From Pseudomonadota bacterium (GTDB lineage: Bacteria; Myxococcota_A; UBA796; SXON01), in the NCBI GenBank assembly GCA_030684355.1, contig JAUXTN010000098.1:1-63646 (forward strand): a DNA stretch of 63,646 nt, read 5' to 3'. How positions within the stretch are numbered: the stretch's first letter is position 1; the number at the start of each line of letters is the position of its first letter. A program made the translations under genes and the position numbers. The notes under the pieces are model-generated. The model was given only the letters and a program-made list of their open reading frames with translations, did not search any database and was not told where the DNA came from. Positions 36,242 through 46,334 of the stretch are shown here, in pieces.

Positions 36242-37747
36242 TCATCCTGCCGTGATCGCCGCCGCACACAGTGTCGCCATCGCCATGATCGGCAGTTGCG
36301 GGTTCACCCCGAGGTTCGTCGGGAACACGCTCGAATCCGCGACCCACAGGCCCGGGACCGCGTGGTGCCGGAAGTCCGTTCCGACCACGCTGGTCGATGG
36401 ATCCGAGCCCATCTTCGCCGTGCCGAACAGGTGGGTGACGGACATCGGATAGGCCTTCGGGTCGAGCGTACCGTCCGTCTCGATCTCGGCCATTCGCTTC
36501 GGATCGCGGACCACCGGGTCGAAGCCCGCGACACCCGGGTAGACCTCCTCCGCGCCGGCAGCCAGCAGCACCTCTCCCAGTCGACGGACTGCGCGCCGCG
36601 CCTTCTGTACGTCCTGGACGAGCAGGGGGAAGCGTACGCGGGGGCCAGCGAACCCGGGCCGAACAGAGCCTCGTCCTTCGGCCCGGAGCGCTGCGCCCTG
36701 TACGGCGTAGTGGTCCATCTCGGCGATGCGGCGGGCCAACTCGCGGCCGAGCCCCGGGATGCGGCTCCCCAGGATCGAGCGGTCGAACCCAAGTGTCTCC
36801 AACTTCAGTCCTTCGTGCCGAAGTCCGGTGATCTCATGCCCCTGCGTCGCACCCAGGTGATTGTTGACCGGATCCTTGAATCGCCCGGTGACGGACACTC
36901 CCGGGTGTCCGGACAAGCCGTCGCCCACCGGGCCGTGGTGGATGCCGCTCTTTCGGAGCAACACGGGTGTCTGGATTGCGCTGGCGGCGAGCACCACGCC
37001 GCGGGAGGCCCGCGCTTCGACCCGCGCGCCTCCGGCCGAGACCCCGACAACCCCATACGCGCCCTTCCCGTCGGTCAGGATGCCTGTCACCCGGACCCCG
37101 GCGACGATCCGCGCGCCGTCGCGCACGGCGTCGGGCAGGAGCGAGCGATCCATGGACAGTTTTGCGCCGTGAGGGCAGCCCTGCAGGCAACGTCCAGCTC
37201 CGCGGCAGCCGACGACGTTGCGGCGGATGGGACGATGTGTGAGGCCGAGACGGTCGGCGCCCGCTGCCATGATCTCCGCCTTGCGCCCGGCGATCGCCGG
37301 GTCCGTGCCCGTGATGTGGAGCCGCACCGAGAGCGCCTCCTCGGCCGCGCGGAGAGACTCGAACGGCAGCGCGTCCCCAAGCCCCGGATCGGCGTCCGCC
37401 CAGGCCCGGTATACCTCGTCGGGAAACTCCCAACAGATCGCACCGTTGATCACCGAGGTCCCGCCCACCGCCCGACCCTGGAGGTATGGCATCGGGTTGT
37501 CCCCAAGTGCGATCGACGTGCCGAGATCCCGGTACAACGCGGACATCGCCTGCACCCCGCTCTCCACGAATGTCTCCGGCGGGTGGCTGTGCCCCTCCTC
37601 CAACACAAGCACGCGCACGGCCTCCGCCGCTAGCCTTGCCGCTACCGTTGCGCCCGCGGGCCCGCTCCCGACGACGATCACGTCGGCCGAGAGGAGGAGC
37701 GTCTTGTGGACCGTGCGGCCGTCAATGTGGACGAGAGGTCGGGTCAT
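36242..37747 (-). CDS. GMC-family FAD oxidoreductase
   Basis: 501 residues from ATG 37747, overlapping the preceding stop (ATGA). The FAD-binding ADVIVVGSGPAGATVAARL is near residue 22, GRAVGGTSVINGAICWEFP near 90 and the C-terminal GLWVADSSVFPTNLGVNPQ near 470. The cysteine-rich loop CRGAGRCLQGCPHGAK is typical of the cholesterol-oxidase/long-chain-alcohol branch of the family. It oxidises an alcohol, using a partner or O2 as acceptor; substrate unknown. It ends a three-gene operon with two small proteins that are probably its partners. Confidence 0.93.
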   Translation of the reverse strand: MTRPLVHIDGRTVHKTLLLSADVIVVGSGPAGATVAARLAAEAVRVLVLEEGHSHPPETFVESGVQAMSALYRDLGTSIALGDNPMPYLQGRAVGGTSVINGAICWEFPDEVYRAWADADPGLGDALPFESLRAAEEALSVRLHITGTDPAIAGRKAEIMAAGADRLGLTHRPIRRNVVGCRGAGRCLQGCPHGAKLSMDRSLLPDAVRDGARIVAGVRVTGILTDGKGAYGVVGVSAGGARVEARASRGVVLAASAIQTPVLLRKSGIHHGPVGDGLSGHPGVSVTGRFKDPVNNHLGATQGHEITGLRHEGLKLETLGFDRSILGSRIPGLGRELARRIAEMDHYAVQGAALRAEGRGSVRPGFAGPRVRFPLLVQDVQKARRAVRRLGEVLLAAGAEEVYPGVAGFDPVVRDPKRMAEIETDGTLDPKAYPMSVTHLFGTAKMGSDPSTSVVGTDFRHHAVPGLWVADSSVFPTNLGVNPQLPIMAMATLCAAAITAG

Positions 37748-38100
37748 TGGCCGGGCTCCGACGCTCTTGAGTCAAACCGGGCGAAGCAGGCGAGGATCTT
37801 GACGGTCGCGACGAGCTGGCGGGAGAGGTAGGCCTGGTCGCCGTCGAGCGCCACGAGGAAGGCCTCACGCTGGTCGGCGGAGAGCATCGGAAACGGGCGA
37901 AGGAAGCGGCGGTCGAACAGGGGCAGGAGCACGATCGCCAGCACCATCGACCGGAGGCCCGGCAGGAAGGTCGGGGCGCCGGTGGACATGCATCGCCAGA
38001 ACATCGTCGTGTCCGGACCCGCTGCCGCGAGGGGGGAGGCGGCCACGGGCATCACCGCGGCGAAGATGCACTCCGCCCAACGCTTCTCGATGGCTGTCAC
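37744..38100 (-). CDS. Small protein coupled to the GMC oxidoreductase
   Basis: 118 residues from GTG 38100, overlapping the stop of the upstream gene (GTGA) and itself overlapping the oxidoreductase start (ATGA). A hydrophobic segment (FLPGLRSMVLAIVLLPLFDR) and a helical tail (AFLVALDGDQAYLSRQLV) are visible. There is no haem or metal motif. Small partner subunits of this size accompany some GMC dehydrogenases, for example as helpers of maturation or export. The specific family is not recognised. Confidence 0.62.
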   Translation of the reverse strand: MTAIEKRWAECIFAAVMPVAASPLAAAGPDTTMFWRCMSTGAPTFLPGLRSMVLAIVLLPLFDRRFLRPFPMLSADQREAFLVALDGDQAYLSRQLVATVKILACFARFDSRASEPGQ

Positions 38101-38648
38101 ACCAGCTCTCGCGGAACGAATTCGATCGGGTGTTCGCGTTCCAGCGTGAACCAGGTCGGCGTGGCGAGGCAGGCCCCGAGGATCACGGCGTAGCTGACGC
38201 CGAGGAGGACGTCGGTGTTGCCCGCCTCGACGGCCACGAGCGGGTCCTTCACGAAGCGCATGTCGATCGGCGGGTTGTAGCCGCGCCCGTAGTCGATGAT
38301 CAGCCCCCGGTCGAAGCCGGCGGGCATCGCGACTCCGCGCGGCTCGATCACCTCGTAGTGCCAGACGCAGACGGGTTTTCCGTCGCGTTTTCGTGGGCGG
38401 CTCGGGACGTCGATCCCGTCCTGCTCCAACCGCACGTTCCAACCCAGGAGTCGTCCGGTCACCGGATCGCGCCAGAAGGTCTTCTGAAAGGTCTTCCAGG
38501 TCAAGCGTTCGACGAACGCTGGAAGTCCGACGCTGGTGCCGCGGTAGGCCCAGCCTTCGAGCGCTCGCGGGTCGACGGGGTGCCCGTCCAGCAACCGGCG
38601 ACGGAGCAGGGCTGGCGTGGAGGCCTGGAGATCGCGCGCGAGGGTCAT
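38097..38648 (-). CDS. Conserved-looking hypothetical protein, first gene of the GMC operon
   Basis: 183 residues from ATG 38648; a GTG at 38654 is also possible. It has a WAYRGTSVGLPAFVERLTW stretch near the start, then KTFWRDPVTGRLLGWNVRL and LIIDYGRGYNPPIDMRFVKD. The C-terminus is hydrophobic and ends in TWFTLEREHPIEFVPRELV. The spacing of Trp, Gly and Asp residues looks like a small lipid- or ligand-binding fold but I do not recognise the family. Four-nt overlaps tie all three genes into one operon. Confidence 0.6.
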   Translation of the reverse strand: MTLARDLQASTPALLRRRLLDGHPVDPRALEGWAYRGTSVGLPAFVERLTWKTFQKTFWRDPVTGRLLGWNVRLEQDGIDVPSRPRKRDGKPVCVWHYEVIEPRGVAMPAGFDRGLIIDYGRGYNPPIDMRFVKDPLVAVEAGNTDVLLGVSYAVILGACLATPTWFTLEREHPIEFVPRELV

Positions 38649-38867
38649 GGGCACATCTTAGTGCGGCGTGCCACGGGATACCCATGCGCAGCCATGCACG
38701 GGCGCCGCGGGGATTCCGTGGCCTGCCGTCCCGGACGCGCCCTCCGGCGTGTTCGGCACGCATACCGGACCCGCCGGACGGCCAGGCTCGCGGCAGAGCT
38801 CCAGCGGGCGCGTGGCCAATCTGAACCGGTCCGCAACCCACACTCGCCGCGTCACGAGCGTGGAGGG

Positions 38868-39419
38868 CTAGAAGACGACGCCCACCTGGAGCCCGCCCGG
38901 CGTGCTGAGGCGCATCAGGAGCGCCACGCGGCTGGTGAAATGGTAGCGGGCGCCGATGCCGAGGTCGGGCTCGGCGTAGAGCCACGCATAGCCACGACCC
39001 TGCTTGTCGTACCACTCGTCCTGGCGGAAGCCGACGTGAAGCGCAACGCCCACCTCGGGGAACACCGACCAGCGATCGCCCAGGTAGAAATTCCACTGCA
39101 CCGCGCCGATCGGGACCACCCAGGCGCCGCCGTCGTAGTAGTTGTCCCCGAAGTACAGCGGCGCGAAGAAGGCGTCGGCGCCCAAGCTCAACGCGAGCTC
39201 GTCGCGCACGTTGCCGCCGATGAAGCCGTCCGGGACGAGGGCGAACTCGACGCGACCGCCGGCCCCGAAGACGCCGTAGCGATGGACGTTCCCGTGGAGG
39301 TCCACGCGCACGCCCTGGATCTGGTTGTGGTCTTCGCCGTGGTGGTGCGGCTCCTCTGCCAACGCGGGGGCGATGGTGCAGAGGCCGAGGGCGAGGGCGA
39401 GGCCGAGGGAACGGAACAT
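38868..39419 (-). CDS. Outer-membrane beta-barrel protein with His-rich N-terminus
   Basis: 183 residues from ATG 39419, which begins a signal peptide (MFRSLGLALALGLCTIAPAL). The mature N-terminus has a histidine-rich AEEPHHHGEDHNQ stretch. The rest shows alternating strands with aromatic girdles (YGVFGAGGRVEFALVPDGF, then WSVFPEVGVALHVGFRQDEW) and ends with a phenylalanine (LQVGVVF), as for many outer-membrane barrels. The His cluster suggests metal contact. It is probably a small eight-stranded barrel of unknown function. Confidence 0.75.
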   Translation of the reverse strand: MFRSLGLALALGLCTIAPALAEEPHHHGEDHNQIQGVRVDLHGNVHRYGVFGAGGRVEFALVPDGFIGGNVRDELALSLGADAFFAPLYFGDNYYDGGAWVVPIGAVQWNFYLGDRWSVFPEVGVALHVGFRQDEWYDKQGRGYAWLYAEPDLGIGARYHFTSRVALLMRLSTPGGLQVGVVF

Positions 39420-40033
39420 GGGGGGGCTCCAACTCTCTTTCGCGAGAGAAGTCGAGTGGGGGTGTGTGATTCCCGGTCCTCGGGACGGGGCGACCATCAT
39501 TGGACGTTCCCGGTGCCGCGGGGCCTGGACACAAACAATGTTGCTCACGGACGGGTGGGAGTCAATGCCATCCGTGTCATGCCACATTTAGGTCCAGGAC
39601 TGGGGTGCCGGTGTGTCTTTGCCACAGGCTGGGCAGGTTGGGAACGCAATGAGAGACCACGCGACAACCGGCGACACGAAGAGGATCGCGTACACCGGCG
39701 CCCACCGCTGCGCGCGGTCACGCCCTCGGTCCCGCGGGGCTGCGCGCCGCGGGAGGCCTGGGCTCCGAGGCATCGCCAGGTCGGCGCGCGGCGAACGTCG
39801 TCGCCCTTCCGCCCGCAGCCGCGGCGACGCGCCCCCTCCCGCGAGCCGGCAACCCGCAGGTCTCCGGCCCCCTCCCCCGTCCCCGCTTCGAGCCGGAGGC
39901 CCCGCCGACGCGTCCGGCTCGCCAGGCGCCGCGTCGACGAGCGCCTCCCTGGCGCCGACCGGTCATCCGCCCGCGGCCCTCCCCCCGTCCGTCGCGGGAG
40001 CCCCGGCCCGCCGCGAGACCCAGGGACGCAGCC
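39420..40033. other. Gene-poor region upstream of the beta-barrel gene
   Basis: About 600 nt. The first 150 nt should hold the promoter of the barrel gene and are less GC-rich near 39530-39600. I see no convincing coding sequence; open frames after 39650 are low-complexity and without ribosome-binding sites. Confidence 0.45.
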
Positions 40034-40081
40034 CAAAAACAAACAAGCCCGGATCTCCGTTGCTACGGGGATCCGGGCTTG
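40034..40081 (-). terminator. Rho-independent terminator after the initiator tRNAs
   Basis: A perfect 12-bp stem (40044-40055 with 40070-40081), with four further inner pairs, is followed in the leftward direction by a T-rich tract (complement of AAAAACAAACAA). It lies 4 nt past the end of the first tRNA, as expected for termination of the tRNA transcript. Confidence 0.88.
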
Positions 40082-40085
40082 AAGG

Positions 40086-40162
<77 letters not shown>

Positions 40163-40290
40163 ACGGGGTTGTTGGTTGTGGCACATTACGAGTGCCACGA
40201 ATTGGCTCCTTCGCACGCGAAGGAACCTCGTCTCGACCAACCGAGACGAGAGAATCCTGGTTCCTGACTGGCAGTAACCTGAATCCAAGG

Positions 40291-41232
<942 letters not shown>

Positions 41233-41322
41233 GTCGTACTCCGTGCGCGTCTCACGACGGGCATGCCGGCGTCTAACCGATTCGTGCCGGGATGGCGAGC
41301 ACGGCGCGATTCCCCGTCCGCG

Positions 41323-42072
41323 TCAGCGAGGCCCCGGCCCCTGCGGCCCGCGCCCGCCCGGCCCCGAACCTCCGGGCCCCGAACCTCCGGGCCCCGGCCC
41401 CTCCGGCCCCGGTCCCTCGGGAAAGGGCACCACGCCGCCGTCGGGCACGTCATCGTCCCGCAGCGCCCGCAGGTCCTTCAGCGTGGGCAGATCGGCCAGG
41501 CTGCGCATGCCGAAGAGCTCCAGGAACGCGGGTGTCGTGCCGTAGGTGAGCGGCCGGCCCGGGTCCTCCGAGCGCCCCACCACCTTCAGGAGCCCACGAT
41601 CGAGCAGCATGCGGAGCACGCCGCCGCAATCGACGCCGCGAATGTCGTCCACGAGGCCCTTCGACACCGGTTGGCGGAAGGCGACCACCGCGAGGGTCTC
41701 CAGCGCGGGACGCGAGAGCTTCACCGGCTTTCCCCCGCGGATCGCCGCCACCCACGGGGCGAGCCGCGCCTCCGTGCGGAGCTGCCAGCCGTCGCCCACC
41801 GGGGCGAGACGCACGCCCGACCCGGTGCGTCGGAGCCGCTCCCCGAGGGCCTCGAGCGCGCTCTCGATCAAGCCAGTGTCGAGCTTCAGCGCGGCCGCGA
41901 GCTGCGCGACGGTCACGACGCCCGCGGAGGCGAACAGGCACGCCTCCACCGTGGGGACCAGGAGCTCCGGCGGTGGCGGCCCGCCTTCGCCGTCCCCTTC
42001 GGGCTCGGGGTCGCGCTCCGGGGCCACGGGCCGCAGGACGACGACGTTGTCCTCGTCCTCCCGCTCAGCCAT
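41323..42072 (-). CDS. scpB: Segregation and condensation protein ScpB
   Basis: 249 residues from ATG 42072. Two winged-helix domains are recognisable (PTVEACLFASAGVVTVAQLA, then SRPALETLAVVAFRQPVSKG and VDCGGVLRMLLDRGLLKVVG). It joins ScpA and SMC in the condensin that organises the chromosome. Both ends are unusual: an acidic N-terminal extension of about 30 residues and a C-terminal Gly/Pro-repeat tail of about 30 residues, both probably disordered. It follows scpA with a 5-nt gap. Confidence 0.92.
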   Translation of the reverse strand: MAEREDEDNVVVLRPVAPERDPEPEGDGEGGPPPPELLVPTVEACLFASAGVVTVAQLAAALKLDTGLIESALEALGERLRRTGSGVRLAPVGDGWQLRTEARLAPWVAAIRGGKPVKLSRPALETLAVVAFRQPVSKGLVDDIRGVDCGGVLRMLLDRGLLKVVGRSEDPGRPLTYGTTPAFLELFGMRSLADLPTLKDLRALRDDDVPDGGVVPFPEGPGPEGPGPGGSGPGGSGPGGRGPQGPGPR

Positions 42073-42077
42073 CGCGC

Positions 42078-42908
42078 CTACCCAAGAGCGTCCTCTTCGG
42101 CGTCCTCGTCCGGCTCCTCGACGGGGAGCGCGGACAGGTCGGCCTCCTCGAGGCTCACCTTGCCCGTCACGCGGATGGCGCCGAGGTGGATGTGCTGCAC
42201 CACGTCGACGAGCTGCAGGCGCGCCATCTCCAGCACGCCGAGGAAGGTGAAGATGCGGCGCGCACGGGTCCCCATGTCCATCATCAGCTCGGAGAGGAGG
42301 GTCTCCTCGCCGGGCAGGAGGCGGCCGAGGATCCAGCGCACGGTGTCCGCGAACCGGAAGCGCTCGCGCACGATCCGGTGCTGGTGCGGCGGGCGCGCCG
42401 CGCGTTCGGCCACCGCGTAGAAGAGGCGCAACAACCCGAAGGAGTCCATCCCCGGGTCGATGTGCTGCTCGTCGGGCGCGGGGGGCTCGGCGGGACGGGC
42501 AAACACGTCGCGGTCCAGACGCTCCCGACGCCCCAGCTCCTCCGCGGCGTCGCGAAAGCGCTCGTATTCGAGGAGCCGCCGGGCGAGCGCCTCGCGGGGA
42601 TCGATCTCCTCTTCCTCCTCCTTGGCCTCGGCGGAGCGCGGCAGGAGCTCGCGGGCCTTCAGCTGGCACAGCGTCGCGGCCATGACGAGGTAGTCGCCCG
42701 CCTGGTCCACGTCGATCTCGTCCGCCTGGTCCAGATAGGACAGGTAGGAATCGCAGATACGCGCCACGGGGATGTCCCGCACGTCGACACCCTCCCGGCG
42801 AACCAGGAAGAGCAGCAGCTCGAGGGGCCCGTCGTAGACCCCGATATGAACCGGGGGATCGGCAACGCGGGCCGCGCTCGACAGGTTGGGGGCCTGAAGC
42901 GCGTGCAT
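42078..42908 (-). CDS. scpA: Segregation and condensation protein ScpA
   Basis: 276 residues from ATG 42908; an upstream in-frame ATG at 42995 would add a low-complexity leader and is not favoured. The kleisin N-terminal motif VYDGPLELLLFLVRREGVDV and DYLVMAATLCQLKARELLP are clear, and the C-terminal winged helix spans FLGVLEMARLQLVDVVQ. It bridges the SMC head and neck. It forms a conserved scpA-scpB-rluB operon and diverges from rpsT. Confidence 0.93.
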   Translation of the reverse strand: MHALQAPNLSSAARVADPPVHIGVYDGPLELLLFLVRREGVDVRDIPVARICDSYLSYLDQADEIDVDQAGDYLVMAATLCQLKARELLPRSAEAKEEEEEIDPREALARRLLEYERFRDAAEELGRRERLDRDVFARPAEPPAPDEQHIDPGMDSFGLLRLFYAVAERAARPPHQHRIVRERFRFADTVRWILGRLLPGEETLLSELMMDMGTRARRIFTFLGVLEMARLQLVDVVQHIHLGAIRVTGKVSLEEADLSALPVEEPDEDAEEDALG

Positions 42909-43042
42909 GTCTGGGGGGAGGTAGAGGGAGGGAGGGGCTCCGGTGGGCGGAGCGCGGGGAGCCCTGTTTCTACCGGATCGTGACGGCCTTGACAACGAAT
43001 GCCACCGAGATAGTTGGCCGCGCCCAGAACTTGGAGATTCCC

Positions 43043-43324
43043 GTGGCTCACCACAAGGACGCGATCAAGCGCATCCGCACCAGCCAGGCTGCCAACCAGC
43101 GCAACCGGGCCAACCGTTCCCGTATGCGCAGCAAGGTCAAGGAGCTGAAGTCCCTCGTTGTCGGTGGCGATCACGCCGCCGCCGCCGCGGACCTCCCCTC
43201 CACCGTGTCCTTGCTTCACAAGCTCGCGCAGAAGGGTGTCATCCACCCGCGCAACGCCGCTCGCCGCATCAGCCGCCTCGCCAAGGCGGTCAACGGCTTG
43301 AAGGCTGACTCCGCCGCCGAATAG
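43043..43324 (+). CDS. rpsT: 30S ribosomal protein bS20
   Basis: 93 residues from GTG 43043, preceded by GGAG; this gives the family-typical start with AHHKDAIKRIRTSQAAN. It is a short, strongly basic helical protein that binds 16S rRNA early in assembly. Upstream in-frame ATG at 42980 would add 21 non-family residues. It stands alone, divergent from scpA. Confidence 0.95.
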   Translation: MAHHKDAIKRIRTSQAANQRNRANRSRMRSKVKELKSLVVGGDHAAAAADLPSTVSLLHKLAQKGVIHPRNAARRISRLAKAVNGLKADSAAE

Positions 43325-43360
43325 GCGTTCGGGTCGGCGGTACGCTGCATCAGCGGCGCT

Positions 43361-43396
43361 CCCTGGCTTCGGCCTCGGGGCGCTGTTGGTGTTTTT
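43361..43396 (+). terminator. Candidate terminator after rpsT
   Basis: A GC-rich hairpin with an UUCG loop (around GGCTTCGGCC) is followed about 15 nt later by a run of five T. The spacing is longer than ideal, so it is a plausible but not certain terminator for rpsT. Confidence 0.35.
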
Positions 43397-43614
43397 CCTC
43401 GTTTCGGTCAGCAACCACCTCGCTCGGCGGGTAGCCCGTGCCCTGTGGGCGCGCCCCCTCGCTACGCTCGGGGTCAGGCCGCTCCGGGCTCCGGCGCTGC
43501 GCGCCTCCGGTCGGCCGGTCGGGGACGCCCGGCCGGACCGGCCGCTGTCGCGGCCGCCCTCCACGTCCTTCGCGCGGGGCGGTCGTAGACCTCGGCGCCC
43601 CTGCTCCGCCGTCG

Positions 43615-44613
43615 CTACCGCTGGACCAGCCGCAGCACGAACGCCTCGAAGATCCGGCGATCGCCCGCGCGCGACGAGTTCATCGCGCGGTTGACCGCCG
43701 CGAGCTCCTCGAGCATCGCGGAGGGCGACACCGGGCGCTTCGCCACGACCTCGCGGATCATGCGCAGCTTCTGCGGCGGCATGCGGATGTTGGCCTCTCG
43801 GTCGGAGAGGCCGCGCCGGGCCGCGTCCTGCAGCGCCAGCACCTGCCGGAGCTGCCACGCCACGGACGCGAGCAGCTTGTGGGGCGCCTCGCCGTCCTCC
43901 AGGAGGTGGTGCAGCGTCGCGAGGCCGCGGTCGGCGTCCCGGGCCACGATGGCGTCGGTGAGCGCCCACACGTCGGCCTCGGCGGTCGACGCACAGACCT
44001 CCTCGACGACCGCACGGGTGACGATGCCGCCCTCCCCCACGAAATCGGCGCACTTCTCGGAGTCCGCGACCACGAGCGAGAGCTCGCCGCCCACGAACTC
44101 CACCAAGAGCGCGGCGGCGTCACGCTCGATGCGCGCCCCCCGCTCCTTCACGCGGGCCATGGCGAACGCGATGGGGTCGATGCCCTCCCCGTCGAGCTTC
44201 ACCACGATGCCGACCTTCTTCACGGCGTTCGTGATGCGCAGGCCACGGTCCATCCCGCCGGTCGCGCCGGGGAACTTTTCGCCGGAGAGCACGAGCACGG
44301 TCGTCGGGCAGGGGGCCCCGACGTAGGCGAGCACGGCGTCGAGCAGCGCGGCGTTCGCGTCCTGCACCTGGCGGATGACCACGAGGCGCCGGGCCGCCAT
44401 CATCGGCGCGGTGGCCGCGGCGTCCCGGAACGCCATCGCCCCGTCTTCCCCGGCGGTGAACACCGCGTGGTTGAACGCTGCGACGGGCCCGCTCGCGACC
44501 GCCACGCGAACCTCCTCCTCGGCCTGACGCACGAGGAGGCCCTCGGGCCCGACCAGGACGTAGACCGGGGCCGGGTTGGCGAGCGACGCGGTGATGACGG
44601 CGAGCGGGTTCAT
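43615..44613 (-). CDS. holA: DNA polymerase III subunit delta
   Basis: 332 residues from ATG 44613. The N-terminal AAA-type fold begins with PVYVLVGPEGLLVRQAEEEV; the Walker A motif is degenerate as is normal for delta. Later RRLVVIRQVQDANAALLDAV and the C-terminal collar region with LLEDGEAPHKLLASVAWQLR are typical. It opens the sliding clamp in the clamp-loader complex. It is downstream of an LptE-like gene, as holA is in E. coli. Confidence 0.92.
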   Translation of the reverse strand: MNPLAVITASLANPAPVYVLVGPEGLLVRQAEEEVRVAVASGPVAAFNHAVFTAGEDGAMAFRDAAATAPMMAARRLVVIRQVQDANAALLDAVLAYVGAPCPTTVLVLSGEKFPGATGGMDRGLRITNAVKKVGIVVKLDGEGIDPIAFAMARVKERGARIERDAAALLVEFVGGELSLVVADSEKCADFVGEGGIVTRAVVEEVCASTAEADVWALTDAIVARDADRGLATLHHLLEDGEAPHKLLASVAWQLRQVLALQDAARRGLSDREANIRMPPQKLRMIREVVAKRPVSPSAMLEELAAVNRAMNSSRAGDRRIFEAFVLRLVQR

Positions 44614-44664
44614 GGGCGCGGGTCCTCATAGCCCGGCGGGGCTGTCTCGGGCCGCCCCGAGGCT

Positions 44665-45096
44665 TCAGGGCGCGAGCAGCCAGCCGATGGCGTCGTCCGC
44701 GGCTTCCCGGGCGAGCATCCGGAGCGTGTCCTCGCGCAATACCCGGGCATCGGCGGCATTCCCGGGGTCGACCGCGCTCCAGGTGCGGGTGCGGGTCGCG
44801 ACGCGGTCACCCGCGGTGAACCGCAAGGTCAGACGCGCGTCGTAGAGCAGGACATCCCCCGCACGGCGCGCGGGCATCCACGCCGCCTCGGTCACGACGA
44901 CGTCCACCGCCGGAGCCGACGGGTCCAGCGCGCCACGCGCCACGAGCGCCGTCACGGTCGCCTCGCGCACCCACGCGTCCGCGTCGGGCTCGGCCACGAG
45001 CGCGGAGACCTCCCCCACGGACCACGAACCGGCAATGGGGAGGACGCCCAGATGCACCGCGCATCCCGCCAGGAGGCCCAGGAACATTGACATCAT
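44665..45096 (-). CDS. lptE: LptE-like outer-membrane lipoprotein
   Basis: 143 residues from ATG 45096 with a lipobox (GLLAGC). The mature protein is short with two to three beta strands (VDVVVTEAAWMPARRAGDVL, then DARLTLRFTAGDRVATRTR) and a C-terminal helix. LptE is the lipoprotein plug of the LptD LPS translocon, and in many proteobacteria it directly precedes holA, as here. The sequence itself is poorly conserved in this family, so the name rests mainly on size, lipobox and position. Confidence 0.6.
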   Translation of the reverse strand: MMSMFLGLLAGCAVHLGVLPIAGSWSVGEVSALVAEPDADAWVREATVTALVARGALDPSAPAVDVVVTEAAWMPARRAGDVLLYDARLTLRFTAGDRVATRTRTWSAVDPGNAADARVLREDTLRMLAREAADDAIGWLLAP

Positions 45097-45150
45097 CTAC
45101 CCGATCGGGGGAGGATGACGCTATCTCCTTCCTCCTGTCAAGGTCGCGCA

Positions 45151-45975
45151 ATGCTGCTGCTCTCCTCGTTCCTGGCCCTCGCCCTCCCCGCGCACGCCGA
45201 CGAAGGCGCCGATGAAGGCGCCGATGAAGGCACCGACGACTCCGAGTTCGACGTGGAGGGCGAGGCCACCAAGCCCACGGCGGCGCCCGTCGTAGAACCC
45301 GCCGCCGGCCGCAAGCGCAAGTTCCTCATGGAGGTCGGGTTTCGCGGCCGGTACATGGATCTCCCGGACTCGATCCTCGACCTCGCGTACTTCCGGAACG
45401 ACGACGACGACACGATCCCGGACCGCCCGCACGTCAGCGCCTACTCGCTCGGCATCGAGTTCGTCATCAAGGACGACCAGGCCAACGGCATCTTCTACGT
45501 CGAGTACCTGAACCCCCTCATCAAGGGCGGGTACTGGGACGACAAGGAGGAGCCCGAGGACCACCTCGACGGCTCCTGGATGGAGCCCGACAAGCTGGGG
45601 CTCGTCCTCATCGGCGCGAACTACGCGTACGAGCTGAAGGCGAACAACTGGTTCTCGTTCCTCTTCGGCGCGGGCATCGGCGGCGCCATCAAGATCGGCC
45701 AGCTGAAGGAATGGCAGCCCGGCGAGGACCCTTCGGACCCCAACGGGAACAACAACAACGTCGAGGGGGACTGCGGCAGCGCGCCGACGCCGGCGTACGT
45801 CCGGAAGGAGTCCTGCGAGAGCGACGGCTCCATCGAGACCCCCCCCGCGCTCCCCTACATCGACGTGAACATCGGCCCGCGGTTCAGCATCTCGGACCGC
45901 GCGAGCATCCGGCTGGAGGGCGGGATCCATGCACTGCTGCCTTACGGTGGCGGATCCGTCGGCATCACGTTCTAG
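45151..45975 (+). CDS. Outer-membrane beta-barrel protein
   Basis: 274 residues from ATG 45151 with a signal peptide (MLLLSSFLALALPAHA). An acidic repeat (DEGADEGADEGTDD) begins the mature protein. After a basic stretch (AAGRKRKFLM) the protein shows barrel-like alternation (MEVGFRGRYMDLPDSIL, then LIGANYAYELKANNWFSFL) and ends GGGSVGITF with a terminal Phe. An insertion with Asn-rich loop (NGNNNNVEGDCGSAP) carries two cysteines. Its function is unknown. Confidence 0.8.
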   Translation: MLLLSSFLALALPAHADEGADEGADEGTDDSEFDVEGEATKPTAAPVVEPAAGRKRKFLMEVGFRGRYMDLPDSILDLAYFRNDDDDTIPDRPHVSAYSLGIEFVIKDDQANGIFYVEYLNPLIKGGYWDDKEEPEDHLDGSWMEPDKLGLVLIGANYAYELKANNWFSFLFGAGIGGAIKIGQLKEWQPGEDPSDPNGNNNNVEGDCGSAPTPAYVRKESCESDGSIETPPALPYIDVNIGPRFSISDRASIRLEGGIHALLPYGGGSVGITF

Positions 45976-46093
45976 AGCGCCTCCGCACCCCCCGCGAATC
46001 CAGCGTCCGAGCACTTTACCCAGCGCTCGGCCTTGCAATCCGAAGGGCGACCGGATAAGCGCCGCCGCGCATTTGAGATATTGGAGCTAACCC

Positions 46094-46321
46094 TTGGTCA
46101 TCGTCACTGTCCGCGACAACGAGCCCTTCGAGAAGGCCCTCCGCCGCTTCCGCCGCAAGGTGGAGCGTGAGGGAATCCGCAAGGACATCAAGAAGAACAG
46201 TTTCTACCTCAAGCCGGGCGAGAAGCGCCGCTTGAAGCAGCGTCTCGCGGAGAAGCGCCGCCGTAAGGCCGCTCGCCGTGCCGCGCGCAAGCCCATCATG
46301 AAGGGCCCCACCGCCGCCTAA
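46094..46321 (+). CDS. rpsU: 30S ribosomal protein bS21
   Basis: 75 residues from TTG 46094, preceded by GGAG at a suitable distance; no ATG or GTG is available in frame nearby. The sequence VRDNEPFEKALRRFRRKVER and the basic C-terminus (RLAEKRRRKAARRAARKP) are diagnostic of bS21. The protein helps mRNA base-pairing with 16S rRNA during initiation. Two hairpins follow the stop. Confidence 0.94.
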   Translation: MVIVTVRDNEPFEKALRRFRRKVEREGIRKDIKKNSFYLKPGEKRRLKQRLAEKRRRKAARRAARKPIMKGPTAA

Positions 46322-46334
46322 CGCGGGGGGGAGT

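Noticed and set aside
36229..36250. Hairpin at the end of nosY as a terminator
   Set aside because: The pairing (AGGAT with ATCCT) is only five base pairs with no T-run; too weak to call.
39600..40033. Open frames between the barrel gene and the tRNAs
   Set aside because: Low-complexity Arg/Pro/Ser composition, no start context, and they run through the tRNA; treated as non-coding.
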